DNA from: Hungatella sp. UBA3402
GTDB taxonomy: Bacteria; Bacillota; Clostridia; Lachnospirales; Lachnospiraceae
DNA length: 15,287 nt
Direction: 5' to 3'
Assembly: GCA_002358555.1 (NCBI GenBank)
Contig: DEPC01000013.1
Span: forward strand, 1-15,287
Shown here piece after piece: positions 1 to 6,924 of this stretch (the first letter of the stretch is position 1; each line of letters begins with the position of its first letter). The notes below the pieces were generated by a model. That model had not been told where the DNA came from and searched no databases. It was given only the letters and a program-made list of their open reading frames with translations. The position numbers were made by a program, and so were the translations under genes.

Positions 1-327
1 GCTAGGACTGATATGTCTGTTGCAGTGCGAAAAGCATTTTACTATGATAGAATTGTAGTTGCAGCGGCTACCTATGATGGCAATGTATTCCCATGTATGG
101 AAAGCTTTCTGGAGCATTTGAAGTCAAAAAATTACCAAAAGAGGACTGTGGGAATTATGGAGAATGGAACCTGGGCCCCAGCAGCAGCGAAAGCTATGAA
201 AGGGCTTTTAGAGGGAATGAAGCAAGTGACAATAGCAGAACCCATAGTAACTATCCGTTCTGTGTTAAAGGACGACCAGAGAGAGACTATGAGACAGTTG
301 GCAGATAATCTAGTTATGGATAGATAA
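1..327 (+). CDS. FprA-family A-type flavoprotein (flavodiiron protein), 3' fragment
   Basis: The reading frame is open from the first base to TAA at 325-327, so this is the C-terminal ~108 residues of a gene that begins before the window. It reads as the end of a flavodoxin-like domain. Family hallmarks seen are a TYDG turn, then a VFPCMESFLEHL helix, KNYQKRTVGIMENGTWAP, and a final helix with basic residues before the stop. In FprA/rubredoxin:oxygen oxidoreductase proteins this domain binds FMN and passes electrons to an N-terminal di-iron beta-lactamase fold that reduces O2 or NO to protect anaerobes. The di-iron part is outside the window, so activity cannot be judged. Only 1 nt separates its stop from the next start, which suggests translational coupling. 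An internal ATG at 13 is not taken as the start because the homologous sequence continues upstream (ARTD before it). Confidence 0.88.
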   Translation, partial: ARTDMSVAVRKAFYYDRIVVAAATYDGNVFPCMESFLEHLKSKNYQKRTVGIMENGTWAPAAAKAMKGLLEGMKQVTIAEPIVTIRSVLKDDQRETMRQLADNLVMDR

Positions 328-328
328 G

Positions 329-1297
329 ATGAAAAAAGAACAGATACTTCTTTGGCCAACTCCAATTCAATATCTAGAACAAACGGTTGATGGACAGGAT
401 ATTTTTATCAAAAGAGATGACTTACTGGGGTTTTCTTTTGGTGGAAACAAATGCAGAATTGGACAGGCATTTTTGGAGGATATGAAGAAAAAGGGCAAGG
501 ATTTCATGATTTCCTATGGAAGCCCAAGCTCTAATTTGAATCGTACCATTGCTGCTCTATGTAAAAGTAGAGGAATTCCTTGTTTAATTTTGGTGTCTGA
601 AGAGGAGAATATTTCTTCTGAGGAAAAACGGCAAACATGCGAGAGTTTTAATAGCCAGATAGTTTGCTCCATGGGAATCCGAAAGGTGGTATGCAAAAAG
701 CAGCAGGTAGCTCAGAGGGTAGAACAGATAGTAGAACAGGTTTGTAAAGAAGGTTATCATCCCTACTATATTTATGGAAATCAATATGGAACAGGTAATG
801 AAGAGACAGCTAGAGAAGCTTACCGAAAGGCTTATGGTGAGATTCGCAGATGGGAGGAAATGGAAGATATCTTTTTTGATTCCATTTTTCTAGCCAGTGG
901 TACAGGTATGACTCAAGGAGGTCTTTTGGCAGGGAAAAGAGAGATGGGAGGACAAGAAGAAATCATTGGAATTTCCGTGGCACGAGAGCAGAAAGCAGGG
1001 AAAGCTGCTGTGAGACGCTATGCAGGGGAAGGAACAGAAGAGATTATCTTTGATGCAGATTTTAGATGTGGAGGATATGGAATCTATGATTCTTCTATAG
1101 AAACTGTCATAAAACAGATGATGGAGAACCATGGAATTGCTTTAGACCCTACTTATACTGGAAAGGCTTATGCGGGGATGCTCAAATGGCTCAAACAATA
1201 TGGACAAACACAAAAAAAGGTTCTATTTATCCATACAGGAGGCTTGCCGCTTTACTTTGACTATTTGAATCAGCAAAGAAAGGTGGAAGAACTTTGA
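329..1297 (+). CDS. PLP-dependent enzyme, D-cysteine desulfhydrase / ACC deaminase family
   Basis: A 322-residue fold-type II pyridoxal-phosphate enzyme. Seen: an N-terminal PTP motif (10-12), IKRDDLLG followed by GGNK with the expected Schiff-base lysine at K41, an SSN motif (67-69) where the family usually has QSNH, a glycine-rich phosphate loop SGTGMTQGGL (190-199), and a C-terminal HTGGLP (302-307). The length is slightly below the ~330-340 typical of DcyD and ACC deaminase. Family members eliminate sulfide from D-cysteine, open ACC or act on related amino acids; the exact substrate cannot be read here. The usual His after SN is replaced by Leu, so a non-standard substrate is possible (inference). 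It starts 1 nt after the flavodiiron gene and overlaps the next gene by 4 nt (TTGA), so the three probably form an operon. Confidence 0.82.
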   Translation: MKKEQILLWPTPIQYLEQTVDGQDIFIKRDDLLGFSFGGNKCRIGQAFLEDMKKKGKDFMISYGSPSSNLNRTIAALCKSRGIPCLILVSEEENISSEEKRQTCESFNSQIVCSMGIRKVVCKKQQVAQRVEQIVEQVCKEGYHPYYIYGNQYGTGNEETAREAYRKAYGEIRRWEEMEDIFFDSIFLASGTGMTQGGLLAGKREMGGQEEIIGISVAREQKAGKAAVRRYAGEGTEEIIFDADFRCGGYGIYDSSIETVIKQMMENHGIALDPTYTGKAYAGMLKWLKQYGQTQKKVLFIHTGGLPLYFDYLNQQRKVEEL

Positions 1298-3000
1298 GGC
1301 GGCAGATAGCAGAGAAATGGTTTGTAGCTGTTCTCATAGGAATTCAAGTTTTAGTTCTTTTCCTGTTTGCCTGCCAAAAAAAGGGATATTTTATCGATGA
1401 AATTTATTCTTGGGGCTTGTCCAATGGATATTATAAACCTTTTATTACCTCTTATGATACGATTTTTGAACATTGGCTTGATGGAGAGGAATTTCAGGAT
1501 TATATGACTGTTCAACAGGGCGAAAGATTTTCCTATGCATCGGTATATGACAATCAAACTCAAGATGTTCATCCCCCTCTGTACTATATGGCGATGCATA
1601 CCATATGTTCGTTTATGCCAGATTATTACAACAAATGGCAGGGAATTTTGCTGAATGTATTTTTTTATATGGGCTGTCTAGCAATGATATTTTTGACAGC
1701 CAGAATACTATTTCAAAGTGATAGAAAAGCATTGGCAGCAATGGCAGTGTGGGGATTTTCCCCAGGTGGGCTGAGTACAGGAATTTATATCCGCATGTAT
1801 ATGATGATGACCTTTTTTACAATGGTCAGTGTATATCTGCATGTACGACTTATAAAGGAGGGACAGAAGGCAAAAATTCTTTTTGGGATTTGTTTGGCTA
1901 CCTTTCTTGGACTTTTAACGCAATATTATTTTGTGTTTATGGCCTTTTTCCTCTCAGCAGCCTATGTATTGTGGAAGGTATGGAACAAAAAATGGAAAGA
2001 AGGTATCATATACTCGGTAGCTTTATTGGGAAGTGTAGGGTTGATGGTACTGGTATATCCAGCCTGTATCTTACAACTGACCAGAACTGATGAGTTTGTG
2101 GCCAATGAGACCAGAAATAATTTCGCAAATGGCGGAGTGATGCTCAGAAATTTGATTTCTTATATTTCTGATATCAATCTAGACTTTTTTGCAGGGAGAA
2201 TCCGCGAGGCAGCAGTGATTGCTATCTTGGTGATTGCTTTCTTTTTATGGAAAAAAACTCAACTTTTTAAGAAACAGCGGCAGATATCTGATACATTACA
2301 AGATAATTCTCATCGTATATTTCCTGTAACTGCCAATTTCTTAAAACAATTATATCTGCTCAGCTTAGAATCTGGAGATAGCATAGCCTTGGTATTGTTA
2401 GCTGTATGGATACTCTCCTTTTTATCTGTATCCATGGTAGCTGTTGTGACTGGAGTCCGATATATCTACAATCTGTATCCATTGTTTTCGATTCTAGCTG
2501 TCTGGGGAACGGTTAAGTTTATCGAATGGGGGATTGGAAAAGGAAGGATATCTAACAAGATACAGATGGCTTTTCTGATTCTGGCAGGGTTTTTGTTTCT
2601 TAGAGGTTATCAGTCTGGATATGTACGATATCTCTATCCAGAAAATCAAAAGAGGGTGGAATTGGCAGAACAATATCAGGACTTATATTGCCTGTATATT
2701 GATAACTATGAAAATGCTCCTTTGACTCAGGATTTAGTAGAGCTTTCCAAATTTAAGGGAGTCTATGTGATGCCCCAAGAGCGTATTTGGCAGGTACAAG
2801 AAATTTTAGAGGGTAAGGACTATTCAAATGGACTTATTGTCTATGTGGACACGAATGAATTTTGGAGTAGTGGATATGATGGACAAAAGGTTATGGAGCA
2901 ACTTCGGGCAGAACTTGGAGCAGAAGATTTTCAGTATTTATATGATAATGAATTGTCAGAGACCTACTTGTTAAGAGGAGGTATGCTGGTAGTAAATTAG
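1294..3000 (+). CDS. GT39/PMT-like integral membrane glycosyltransferase
   Basis: A 568-residue polytopic membrane protein. It starts with TTG at 1294; AGGTGG at 1281-1286 lies 7 nt upstream, and the start overlaps the previous stop. After TM1 (~10-26) comes YFIDE with D35-E36 in the position of the catalytic acidic residue of the GT-C superfamily. An extracytoplasmic loop then carries DVHPP (91-95), a motif of PMT/ArnT-like enzymes. Several hydrophobic spans follow to ~residue 445, then a hydrophilic C-terminal tail of ~120 residues. Family members transfer sugars from polyprenyl-phosphate donors to proteins, lipids or polymers on the outer membrane face. Donor and acceptor are unknown. A basic linker at ~315-340 separates two membrane blocks. 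Its place behind a PLP enzyme is unusual and gives no clear pathway. Confidence 0.75.
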   Translation: MRRQIAEKWFVAVLIGIQVLVLFLFACQKKGYFIDEIYSWGLSNGYYKPFITSYDTIFEHWLDGEEFQDYMTVQQGERFSYASVYDNQTQDVHPPLYYMAMHTICSFMPDYYNKWQGILLNVFFYMGCLAMIFLTARILFQSDRKALAAMAVWGFSPGGLSTGIYIRMYMMMTFFTMVSVYLHVRLIKEGQKAKILFGICLATFLGLLTQYYFVFMAFFLSAAYVLWKVWNKKWKEGIIYSVALLGSVGLMVLVYPACILQLTRTDEFVANETRNNFANGGVMLRNLISYISDINLDFFAGRIREAAVIAILVIAFFLWKKTQLFKKQRQISDTLQDNSHRIFPVTANFLKQLYLLSLESGDSIALVLLAVWILSFLSVSMVAVVTGVRYIYNLYPLFSILAVWGTVKFIEWGIGKGRISNKIQMAFLILAGFLFLRGYQSGYVRYLYPENQKRVELAEQYQDLYCLYIDNYENAPLTQDLVELSKFKGVYVMPQERIWQVQEILEGKDYSNGLIVYVDTNEFWSSGYDGQKVMEQLRAELGAEDFQYLYDNELSETYLLRGGMLVVN

Positions 3001-3123
3001 TTGTGGTAGTTAAAAGTTGTAAGAAGAGGTAACACACGGAAGAAGACTGCTCCCCGCCCTGCGGCTTCGGAGCCGCAGGGCTGTGGGATATCTGGTTTGC
3101 TGTGCTACTCCTACCTACCACAA
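3001..3123. repeat. Nested palindrome downstream of the GT39 gene
   Basis: Starts immediately after the GT39 stop. Outer arms TTGTGGTAG (3001-3009) and CTACCACAA (3115-3123) are perfect inverted repeats. Inner arms near 3028-3036 and 3101-3109 pair with one mismatch and one wobble. The centre is a perfect 10-bp GC-rich hairpin, CCCTGCGGCT (3057-3066) with AGCCGCAGGG (3071-3080) around a TCGG loop. No T-run follows, so it is not a classical intrinsic terminator. The shape suits a miniature dispersed repeat or a structured 3' end; copy number cannot be judged from one window. Confidence 0.6.
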
Positions 3124-3156
3124 CAAGTTAAATTAGAAAATTCCTAAAAAATAAAT

Positions 3157-3179
3157 CCCTTTTTAAGATGGCGGTTGCT
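3157..3179 (+). repeat. Left terminal inverted repeat, 23 bp
   Basis: Begins CCCTTTTT and continues with the core AAGATGGCGGTTGCT. It is the exact reverse complement of 3701-3723, and the match stops on both sides of the 23 bp. Confidence 0.9.
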
Positions 3180-3217
3180 AATTGTGTACCTATTAAAAAC
3201 AAGCCTGTAAATATGCA

Positions 3218-3246
3218 TTGTGAGCGTGATTGAAATATATTATAAT
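3218..3246 (+). promoter_or_regulatory. Sigma-A-type promoter for the small gene inside the element
   Basis: TTGTGA at 3218-3223 (4 of 6 to TTGACA), a 17-nt spacer, and a perfect TATAAT at 3241-3246. Transcription should begin near 3253, about 23 nt before the ATG at 3276. It lies wholly inside the inverted repeats, so the element carries its own expression signal. Confidence 0.65.
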
Positions 3247-3275
3247 CTATTTTATAAATCGAAATATGGAGATAA

Positions 3276-3596
3276 ATGCAAGTGGAAAAGTCCTTTCTTG
3301 TAAATGCTTATATGAGATATGGGGAAATCCAGGGATATAGCAATGGCATTCTCAGTTACTTAGAAAAAAATAGTATTAGGCCCCTAAAAGGACAAATGTT
3401 ACTTGTTGGACGGGCACTATCTGATTTGAGTATTGGCGATAAATTGTTTACTCCTAATAGAACTCAAATAGACATTTACAGTTTCCATTTATATGGAAAA
3501 ATTCTTGATTCTATTAGTGCAGGATACACTTGTGTAATGATTTGTTCCGCTGTAAATGAAGAATTGAGCACAGATGTTATATTAAGGAAACAATAA
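3276..3596 (+). CDS. Small protein resembling a stand-alone translational-GTPase domain II barrel
   Basis: A 106-residue protein with no signal peptide or membrane span. The ATG at 3276 has GGAG at 3268-3271, 4 nt upstream, and the promoter above. I do not recognise a named family. Residues ~41-104 show the pattern of domain 2 of EF-Tu-like GTPases: a VGRALSDLSIGDKLF segment (like GRVxxGxIKVGE), then IDIYSFHLYGKILD (like the GVEMF..xLDE strand), then SISAGYTCVMICS (like the AGxxVGVLLRG strand) and a final strand DVILRK. The GTP-binding G domain is absent, so it cannot be a GTPase. It might bind RNA, a ribosomal site or a GTPase partner, but that is inference. It is the only gene between the 23-bp inverted repeats, so it may travel as cargo. 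The similarity was judged by eye and could be coincidental. Confidence 0.6.
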   Translation: MQVEKSFLVNAYMRYGEIQGYSNGILSYLEKNSIRPLKGQMLLVGRALSDLSIGDKLFTPNRTQIDIYSFHLYGKILDSISAGYTCVMICSAVNEELSTDVILRKQ

Positions 3597-3636
3597 AGAG
3601 AGTACAAAACACAAAAGTTGTACCCTCTTTATTGTT
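3589..3636. terminator. Long hairpin overlapping the stop codon of the 106-aa gene
   Basis: The arms 3589-3607 and 3618-3636 form a 19-bp stem with a single A/C mismatch around a 10-nt A-rich loop. The stem contains the TAA stop at 3594-3596. The ends are AT-rich (TTTATTGTT on the 3' side, AACAATAAA on the 5' side), so it could act in both directions, for this gene and for the convergent AraC gene. The U-tract is not a clean run, so efficiency is uncertain. Confidence 0.6.
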
Positions 3637-3700
3637 GTGTGCAAAATATAATAGCTGTTCAGATGTATAGATATACATTAGAATTAGTTAATCTAGCATC

Positions 3701-3723
3701 AGCAACCGCCATCTTAAAAAGGG
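3701..3723 (-). repeat. Right terminal inverted repeat, 23 bp
   Basis: Reads AGCAACCGCCATCTT followed by AAAAAGGG, the exact reverse complement of 3157-3179. It ends only 15 bp from the stop codon of the convergent AraC gene. Confidence 0.9.
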
Positions 3724-3738
3724 GCAAAAATAATGGAA

Positions 3739-4641
3739 TTAAAGTGTAATAGTAGAAGTCTCAGAAAAAGGATTTTTATATTGAGATGGTCGGATTCCCG
3801 TAATTTTGAAAAATGCATTGGAAAAATGGTTGGGATTTGAAAATCCCAGCTCTCTGGCAATCTGAGTGATGGTCATATCCTTTTTTTCTAACAACTTCAT
3901 AGCATATTCCATTTTGCAATTTAAAATGTATTCCTTGGGAGATAGACCAAGGCCAGAAGAAAAAATCCCATACAGATAACTTTCACTGACCCCACAAGCA
4001 TGGCTTACTTGGCTAATGCGCAGGGGGTCTTTTATATTAGCGGCAATATAGCTGGTAGCTTTATTTAAAAGTATTGTATTGTGAGAACTGTTTTTATGAG
4101 AAAGAGGAATCTCTCCAGCAAAGCCTTTTCTTTGCAATAGTTCCATAACAAGCAGCATGAAATAGCTGTGAATTTTATGATAATATCCAGCATTTCGTTT
4201 TTCATATTCTTTTAAAATTGTACGGAAATAAGATTCCACAGGGGAGAGGAGAGCATGAAATACTCGAATCTTTCCAGAAGTCTCCATCATACGAATGAAT
4301 TCCTTTTCCTGATAAAAGGGAAGTACCTTAAAATATAGATAGAGAAATTCTGGTAATATGTCTGGCTGGGCACTGGTAGCACTGTAGATAGTATTTGGAG
4401 GAGTGTAGAGGACATCTCCTTCTTCTAAGAGCAAGGTAGTTCCATAAATCGTATAATAGATAGGCCCATTAGTGATATAGATTAGTCTGTGACATGGAAG
4501 AGAAGTATTTATGATAGATTGAGGAATATGAGTTTTAAAATGCCCGACAAAAATAGGAGAGAGGTCATATTGTTTTAGTTTTTTTGATAAGATGTCCTCC
4601 GTGAGTGGGGAGAGACGGTTAAAATAACTGTTGTTAAGCAT
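3739..4641 (-). CDS. AraC-family transcriptional regulator
   Basis: A 300-residue regulator. The N-terminal ~150 residues form a cupin-type sensing region: the PIYYTIYGTTLLLEEGDVLYTPPNTIYS stretch has the typical GD..Y.PP turn of AraC ligand pockets. Residues ~191-289 are the double helix-turn-helix domain, with ISQVSHACGVSESYLYGIF as the first HTH and ITQIARELGFSNPNHFSNAFFKITGIRPSQYK as the second, including the family signature. The ATG at 4639-4641 has an AAGGA box 7 nt upstream on the minus strand. It is divergent from the flavin reductase lipoprotein, with a shared 164-bp region to that gene's start at 4806. It therefore most likely controls that gene in response to the reductase substrate or a related compound (inference). 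The ligand is unknown. Confidence 0.85.
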   Translation of the reverse strand: MLNNSYFNRLSPLTEDILSKKLKQYDLSPIFVGHFKTHIPQSIINTSLPCHRLIYITNGPIYYTIYGTTLLLEEGDVLYTPPNTIYSATSAQPDILPEFLYLYFKVLPFYQEKEFIRMMETSGKIRVFHALLSPVESYFRTILKEYEKRNAGYYHKIHSYFMLLVMELLQRKGFAGEIPLSHKNSSHNTILLNKATSYIAANIKDPLRISQVSHACGVSESYLYGIFSSGLGLSPKEYILNCKMEYAMKLLEKKDMTITQIARELGFSNPNHFSNAFFKITGIRPSQYKNPFSETSTITL

Positions 4642-4727
4642 AATTGGTTCCTTTCTGGCAAAGGCTAGCTTACCAAGAGTTCCTCATTATTATGCATGAT
4701 TTTAGAAGAATTAGTACCGAAATTTGT

Positions 4728-4756
4728 ATGACTTTATTTTACAAGAAAGCTATAAT
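4728..4756 (+). promoter_or_regulatory. Probable promoter of the flavin reductase gene
   Basis: TATAAT at 4751-4756 with ATGACT (4 of 6 to TTGACA) at 4728-4733 and a 17-nt spacer. It would start transcription near 4763, giving a ~43-nt leader. The region upstream to 4642 is shared with the AraC gene and is where its operator would be expected; no clear direct repeat was found there. Confidence 0.55.
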
Positions 4757-4789
4757 AAAAGCAAGCCAGTATTCCAAAATATAATTAAT

Positions 4790-4794
4790 GGAGG
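4790..4794 (+). promoter_or_regulatory. Ribosome binding site that fixes the reductase start
   Basis: GGAGG lies 11 nt before the ATG at 4806. The earlier in-frame ATG at 4788 overlaps this box and has no site of its own. Starting at 4806 gives a textbook lipoprotein signal peptide. Confidence 0.75.
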
Positions 4795-4805
4795 AAATAT
4801 TTTTT

Positions 4806-6857
4806 ATGAGAAAACGTACAGTAGCACTCTTTCTGGCAGCATCCATGGTGCTGGGAGGTTGTTCATCAGGAAATGACACTTCTTCGCAGACAGGACAATC
4901 TCAAGAAACTTCCACTCAGCAGACCACAGCAGAATCTAAGGAGGAGTCAAAGGAAGAAACTACCATAGAATCTGTGGAGGAAACAGAGAAAGCTCAAGAC
5001 GAGAAGGAAAGTCTATCCTATGATGAGGTAAAAGAGGCAGATGTCATTATTGTAGGAGCCGGAGGAGCCGGCTTATCAGCAGCTATGGCGGCAGCAGATG
5101 AAGGAGCAGAAAATGTCATTATTGTGGAAAAGCTGGGTAAATCGGGAGGTTCTTTAAACTTTACCAGTGGTTCCATGTCTGGTGCAGAGACCATCATTCA
5201 GGAGTTAGATGGAATTGAGGATACCAAGGAATCTTATATTGAAGATATCTTGTCTAATGGAGCTCAACTTGGTAACAAAGAACTGATTGAGATTTTTGTA
5301 GACGAGGATGTAGAGGCAATTCAATGGCTGTGGGACCATGGACTCAGTGAATACACATTTTCTGAGCAGGACGGAAAAAAGAGCGTATTTGCTCCAGAGC
5401 ATCAGCTCTATTCTATCCAGAGAACCTACAAGCCAAGAGCCATGGACCCAACAAACTACAAATCAGCAGTCCATGAGATTTTAGATAAAGAAATTGTAAA
5501 CTATGATAATATTTCCATTGATTACTATACAGAGGTTACAGAGTTAGTAGGCAACGATAAAGGGCAAGTGTTGACAGCCGTAGGGCATAACAGTGATAAC
5601 CAAAAAACAGTATGCTATCATGCCAAGAAGGGCATTATCATGGCTACAGGAGGATACTCTGGCAATCCTAAAATGATGGGAGAGTATGCAGAACATGGGG
5701 ATAAATATTTGGTAGGTGGTGCTGACAGTGCTGACGGCAAGGGAATTCGCATTATGCAGTCTGTGGGTGCGGCTGTAGACCAGGAGAAATTATCTTACAT
5801 TCCTACATTCCCGATGGGATTAGAGTACAGTGAAGGCAAAGGCGCAATTGGAGATGTATACATGTGGAAGGCAGGAGGAATCTATGTAAATCAAGAGGGA
5901 AAAAGATTTATCAATGAAACCTTAGATGAAGTAGTTCCAAGGGAAACTGCTTTGGAAGAACAGACAGATGCTGTACAATACAATATTTTCACAGATAAAA
6001 TCATAGAAGATTTAAAGACTGGCAATGCAGCATTTATGTGGGACCGGTACTATGAGCCAGAGGATGGAATAGGACATAAGCTGGTTCATTCAGCAGGCTC
6101 TCTGGAAGAGTTAGCTGGGATTATCAATGTTCCAGCAGATGCTCTGATAGAAACCGTGGAAGCCTACAATAAAGCTGTTGAAGCAGGGGGAACGGATGAA
6201 TTTGGCCGTGATTTCAGTGGAGCTTTAACTGCCTACAATGTGGCTGTAAATAAAATTGAAGGTGATAAGTACTATGCAGTTCCTATCAAGGCATTAGTAG
6301 TAATGACTTTAGGTGGTGTTTCCATCAATAATGATATGCAGGTAATTGATGAAACTGGAAATGCAATTCCAGGACTGTATGCAGCAGGAGAAGTGGTAGG
6401 AGGCATCTGGGGAAAATTTGTATCTGGTGGTACAGGAGTTATGGGACCAGTAGCATTTGGACGAATTACAGGTCGCAATGTGGTGAACAAGGAATTAGCA
6501 GAAGGACAGCCAGTGAAAGCTGCTTCCTTTGTCCTTGATGCGTCTCTGTTTGAGAAAGATACACAAACAGGAGAAAGTTATGATATGAGTGGCATCAAAG
6601 ATGGATCTTATGAAGCAACTGTAGATGGACAGAATGGACAGATGATTGTTCAAGTGGTTGTGACAGATGGTAAGATTAGTCAAGTAACCGTTGTCAGCAA
6701 CCAAGAGACAGAAAATATCGCTGGACCAGCATTGGAGAAGGTTCCAGCAGCCATCGTGGAGGCCAATAGTCCAGATGTAGATGGCGTTACGGGAGCAACT
6801 CTTACCAGCGGCAGAATTCGGGAAGCTGTAAAGAAATGTCTGGACCAGGCAAAATAA
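4806..6857 (+). CDS. Extracellular flavin-dependent reductase lipoprotein (fumarate reductase-like FAD domain plus FMN-binding domain)
   Basis: A 683-residue predicted lipoprotein. The signal peptide MRKRTVALFLAASMVLGGC has a lipobox with lipidated C19. A Ser/Thr/Glu-rich tether follows (~20-75). Next is an FAD_binding_2 flavoprotein domain with GAGGAG (84-89), IIMATGGYSGN, GKRFINE and a C-terminal GLYAAGEVVGG. Residues ~600-683 form an FMN-binding domain whose DGVTGAT motif places the ApbE-type phosphoester-linked FMN on about T665. Such proteins take electrons through the bound FMN and reduce an external acceptor at the FAD site. The Arg in VVPRETA (R379) matches the proton-donating Arg of flavocytochrome c fumarate reductases. 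By eye, the two substrate-binding His are Ile332 and Met500, and the second Arg appears to be absent. Fumarate is therefore an unlikely substrate, and the real one is unknown. The gene is divergent from an AraC regulator; no ApbE gene is in the window. Confidence 0.85.
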   Translation: MRKRTVALFLAASMVLGGCSSGNDTSSQTGQSQETSTQQTTAESKEESKEETTIESVEETEKAQDEKESLSYDEVKEADVIIVGAGGAGLSAAMAAADEGAENVIIVEKLGKSGGSLNFTSGSMSGAETIIQELDGIEDTKESYIEDILSNGAQLGNKELIEIFVDEDVEAIQWLWDHGLSEYTFSEQDGKKSVFAPEHQLYSIQRTYKPRAMDPTNYKSAVHEILDKEIVNYDNISIDYYTEVTELVGNDKGQVLTAVGHNSDNQKTVCYHAKKGIIMATGGYSGNPKMMGEYAEHGDKYLVGGADSADGKGIRIMQSVGAAVDQEKLSYIPTFPMGLEYSEGKGAIGDVYMWKAGGIYVNQEGKRFINETLDEVVPRETALEEQTDAVQYNIFTDKIIEDLKTGNAAFMWDRYYEPEDGIGHKLVHSAGSLEELAGIINVPADALIETVEAYNKAVEAGGTDEFGRDFSGALTAYNVAVNKIEGDKYYAVPIKALVVMTLGGVSINNDMQVIDETGNAIPGLYAAGEVVGGIWGKFVSGGTGVMGPVAFGRITGRNVVNKELAEGQPVKAASFVLDASLFEKDTQTGESYDMSGIKDGSYEATVDGQNGQMIVQVVVTDGKISQVTVVSNQETENIAGPALEKVPAAIVEANSPDVDGVTGATLTSGRIREAVKKCLDQAK

Positions 6858-6924
6858 ATGGAACCATAGTAAAGTACATAAGGTTATTGTTGGAATACTT
6901 GGATAACATCGATTAGCCCAATCA

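Larger units (their letters stand above)
3155..3725. mobile_element. Putative non-autonomous element with 23-bp terminal inverted repeats and one cargo gene
   Basis: A segment of ~570 bp lies between the 3' ends of two convergent genes. Its ends are perfect 23-bp inverted repeats (3157-3179 and 3701-3723). Just outside, each separated by 2 nt, is the same 8-mer AAAAATAA (3147-3154 and 3726-3733), which could be a target-site duplication; the A-rich context makes chance possible. Inside are a promoter, a 106-aa gene and a stop-overlapping hairpin. No transposase is encoded, so it would have to be moved in trans, as MITEs are. An invertible segment bounded by recombinase sites is the main alternative. 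The inverted repeats are certain; the mobile interpretation is inferred. Confidence 0.55.

Noticed and set aside
3057..3080. Intrinsic terminator of the GT39 gene
   Set aside because: The 10-bp GC hairpin is strong, but CTGTGGGATA follows it instead of a T-run.
2891..3121. Open frame of 76 codons on the minus strand over the palindrome
   Set aside because: It overlaps the end of the GT39 gene and the nested inverted repeats; its Pro/Ser/Gln/Thr-rich sequence looks like a translated structure.
3157..3723. Phase-variable promoter switch acting on the flanking genes
   Set aside because: The inverted repeats and internal promoter fit in principle, but both neighbouring genes end at the segment, so inversion would not drive either one. 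No recombinase gene is nearby.
4788..4805. Start of the reductase at the earlier ATG
   Set aside because: That ATG overlaps the GGAGG box, and the added residues would spoil the short lipoprotein signal peptide.
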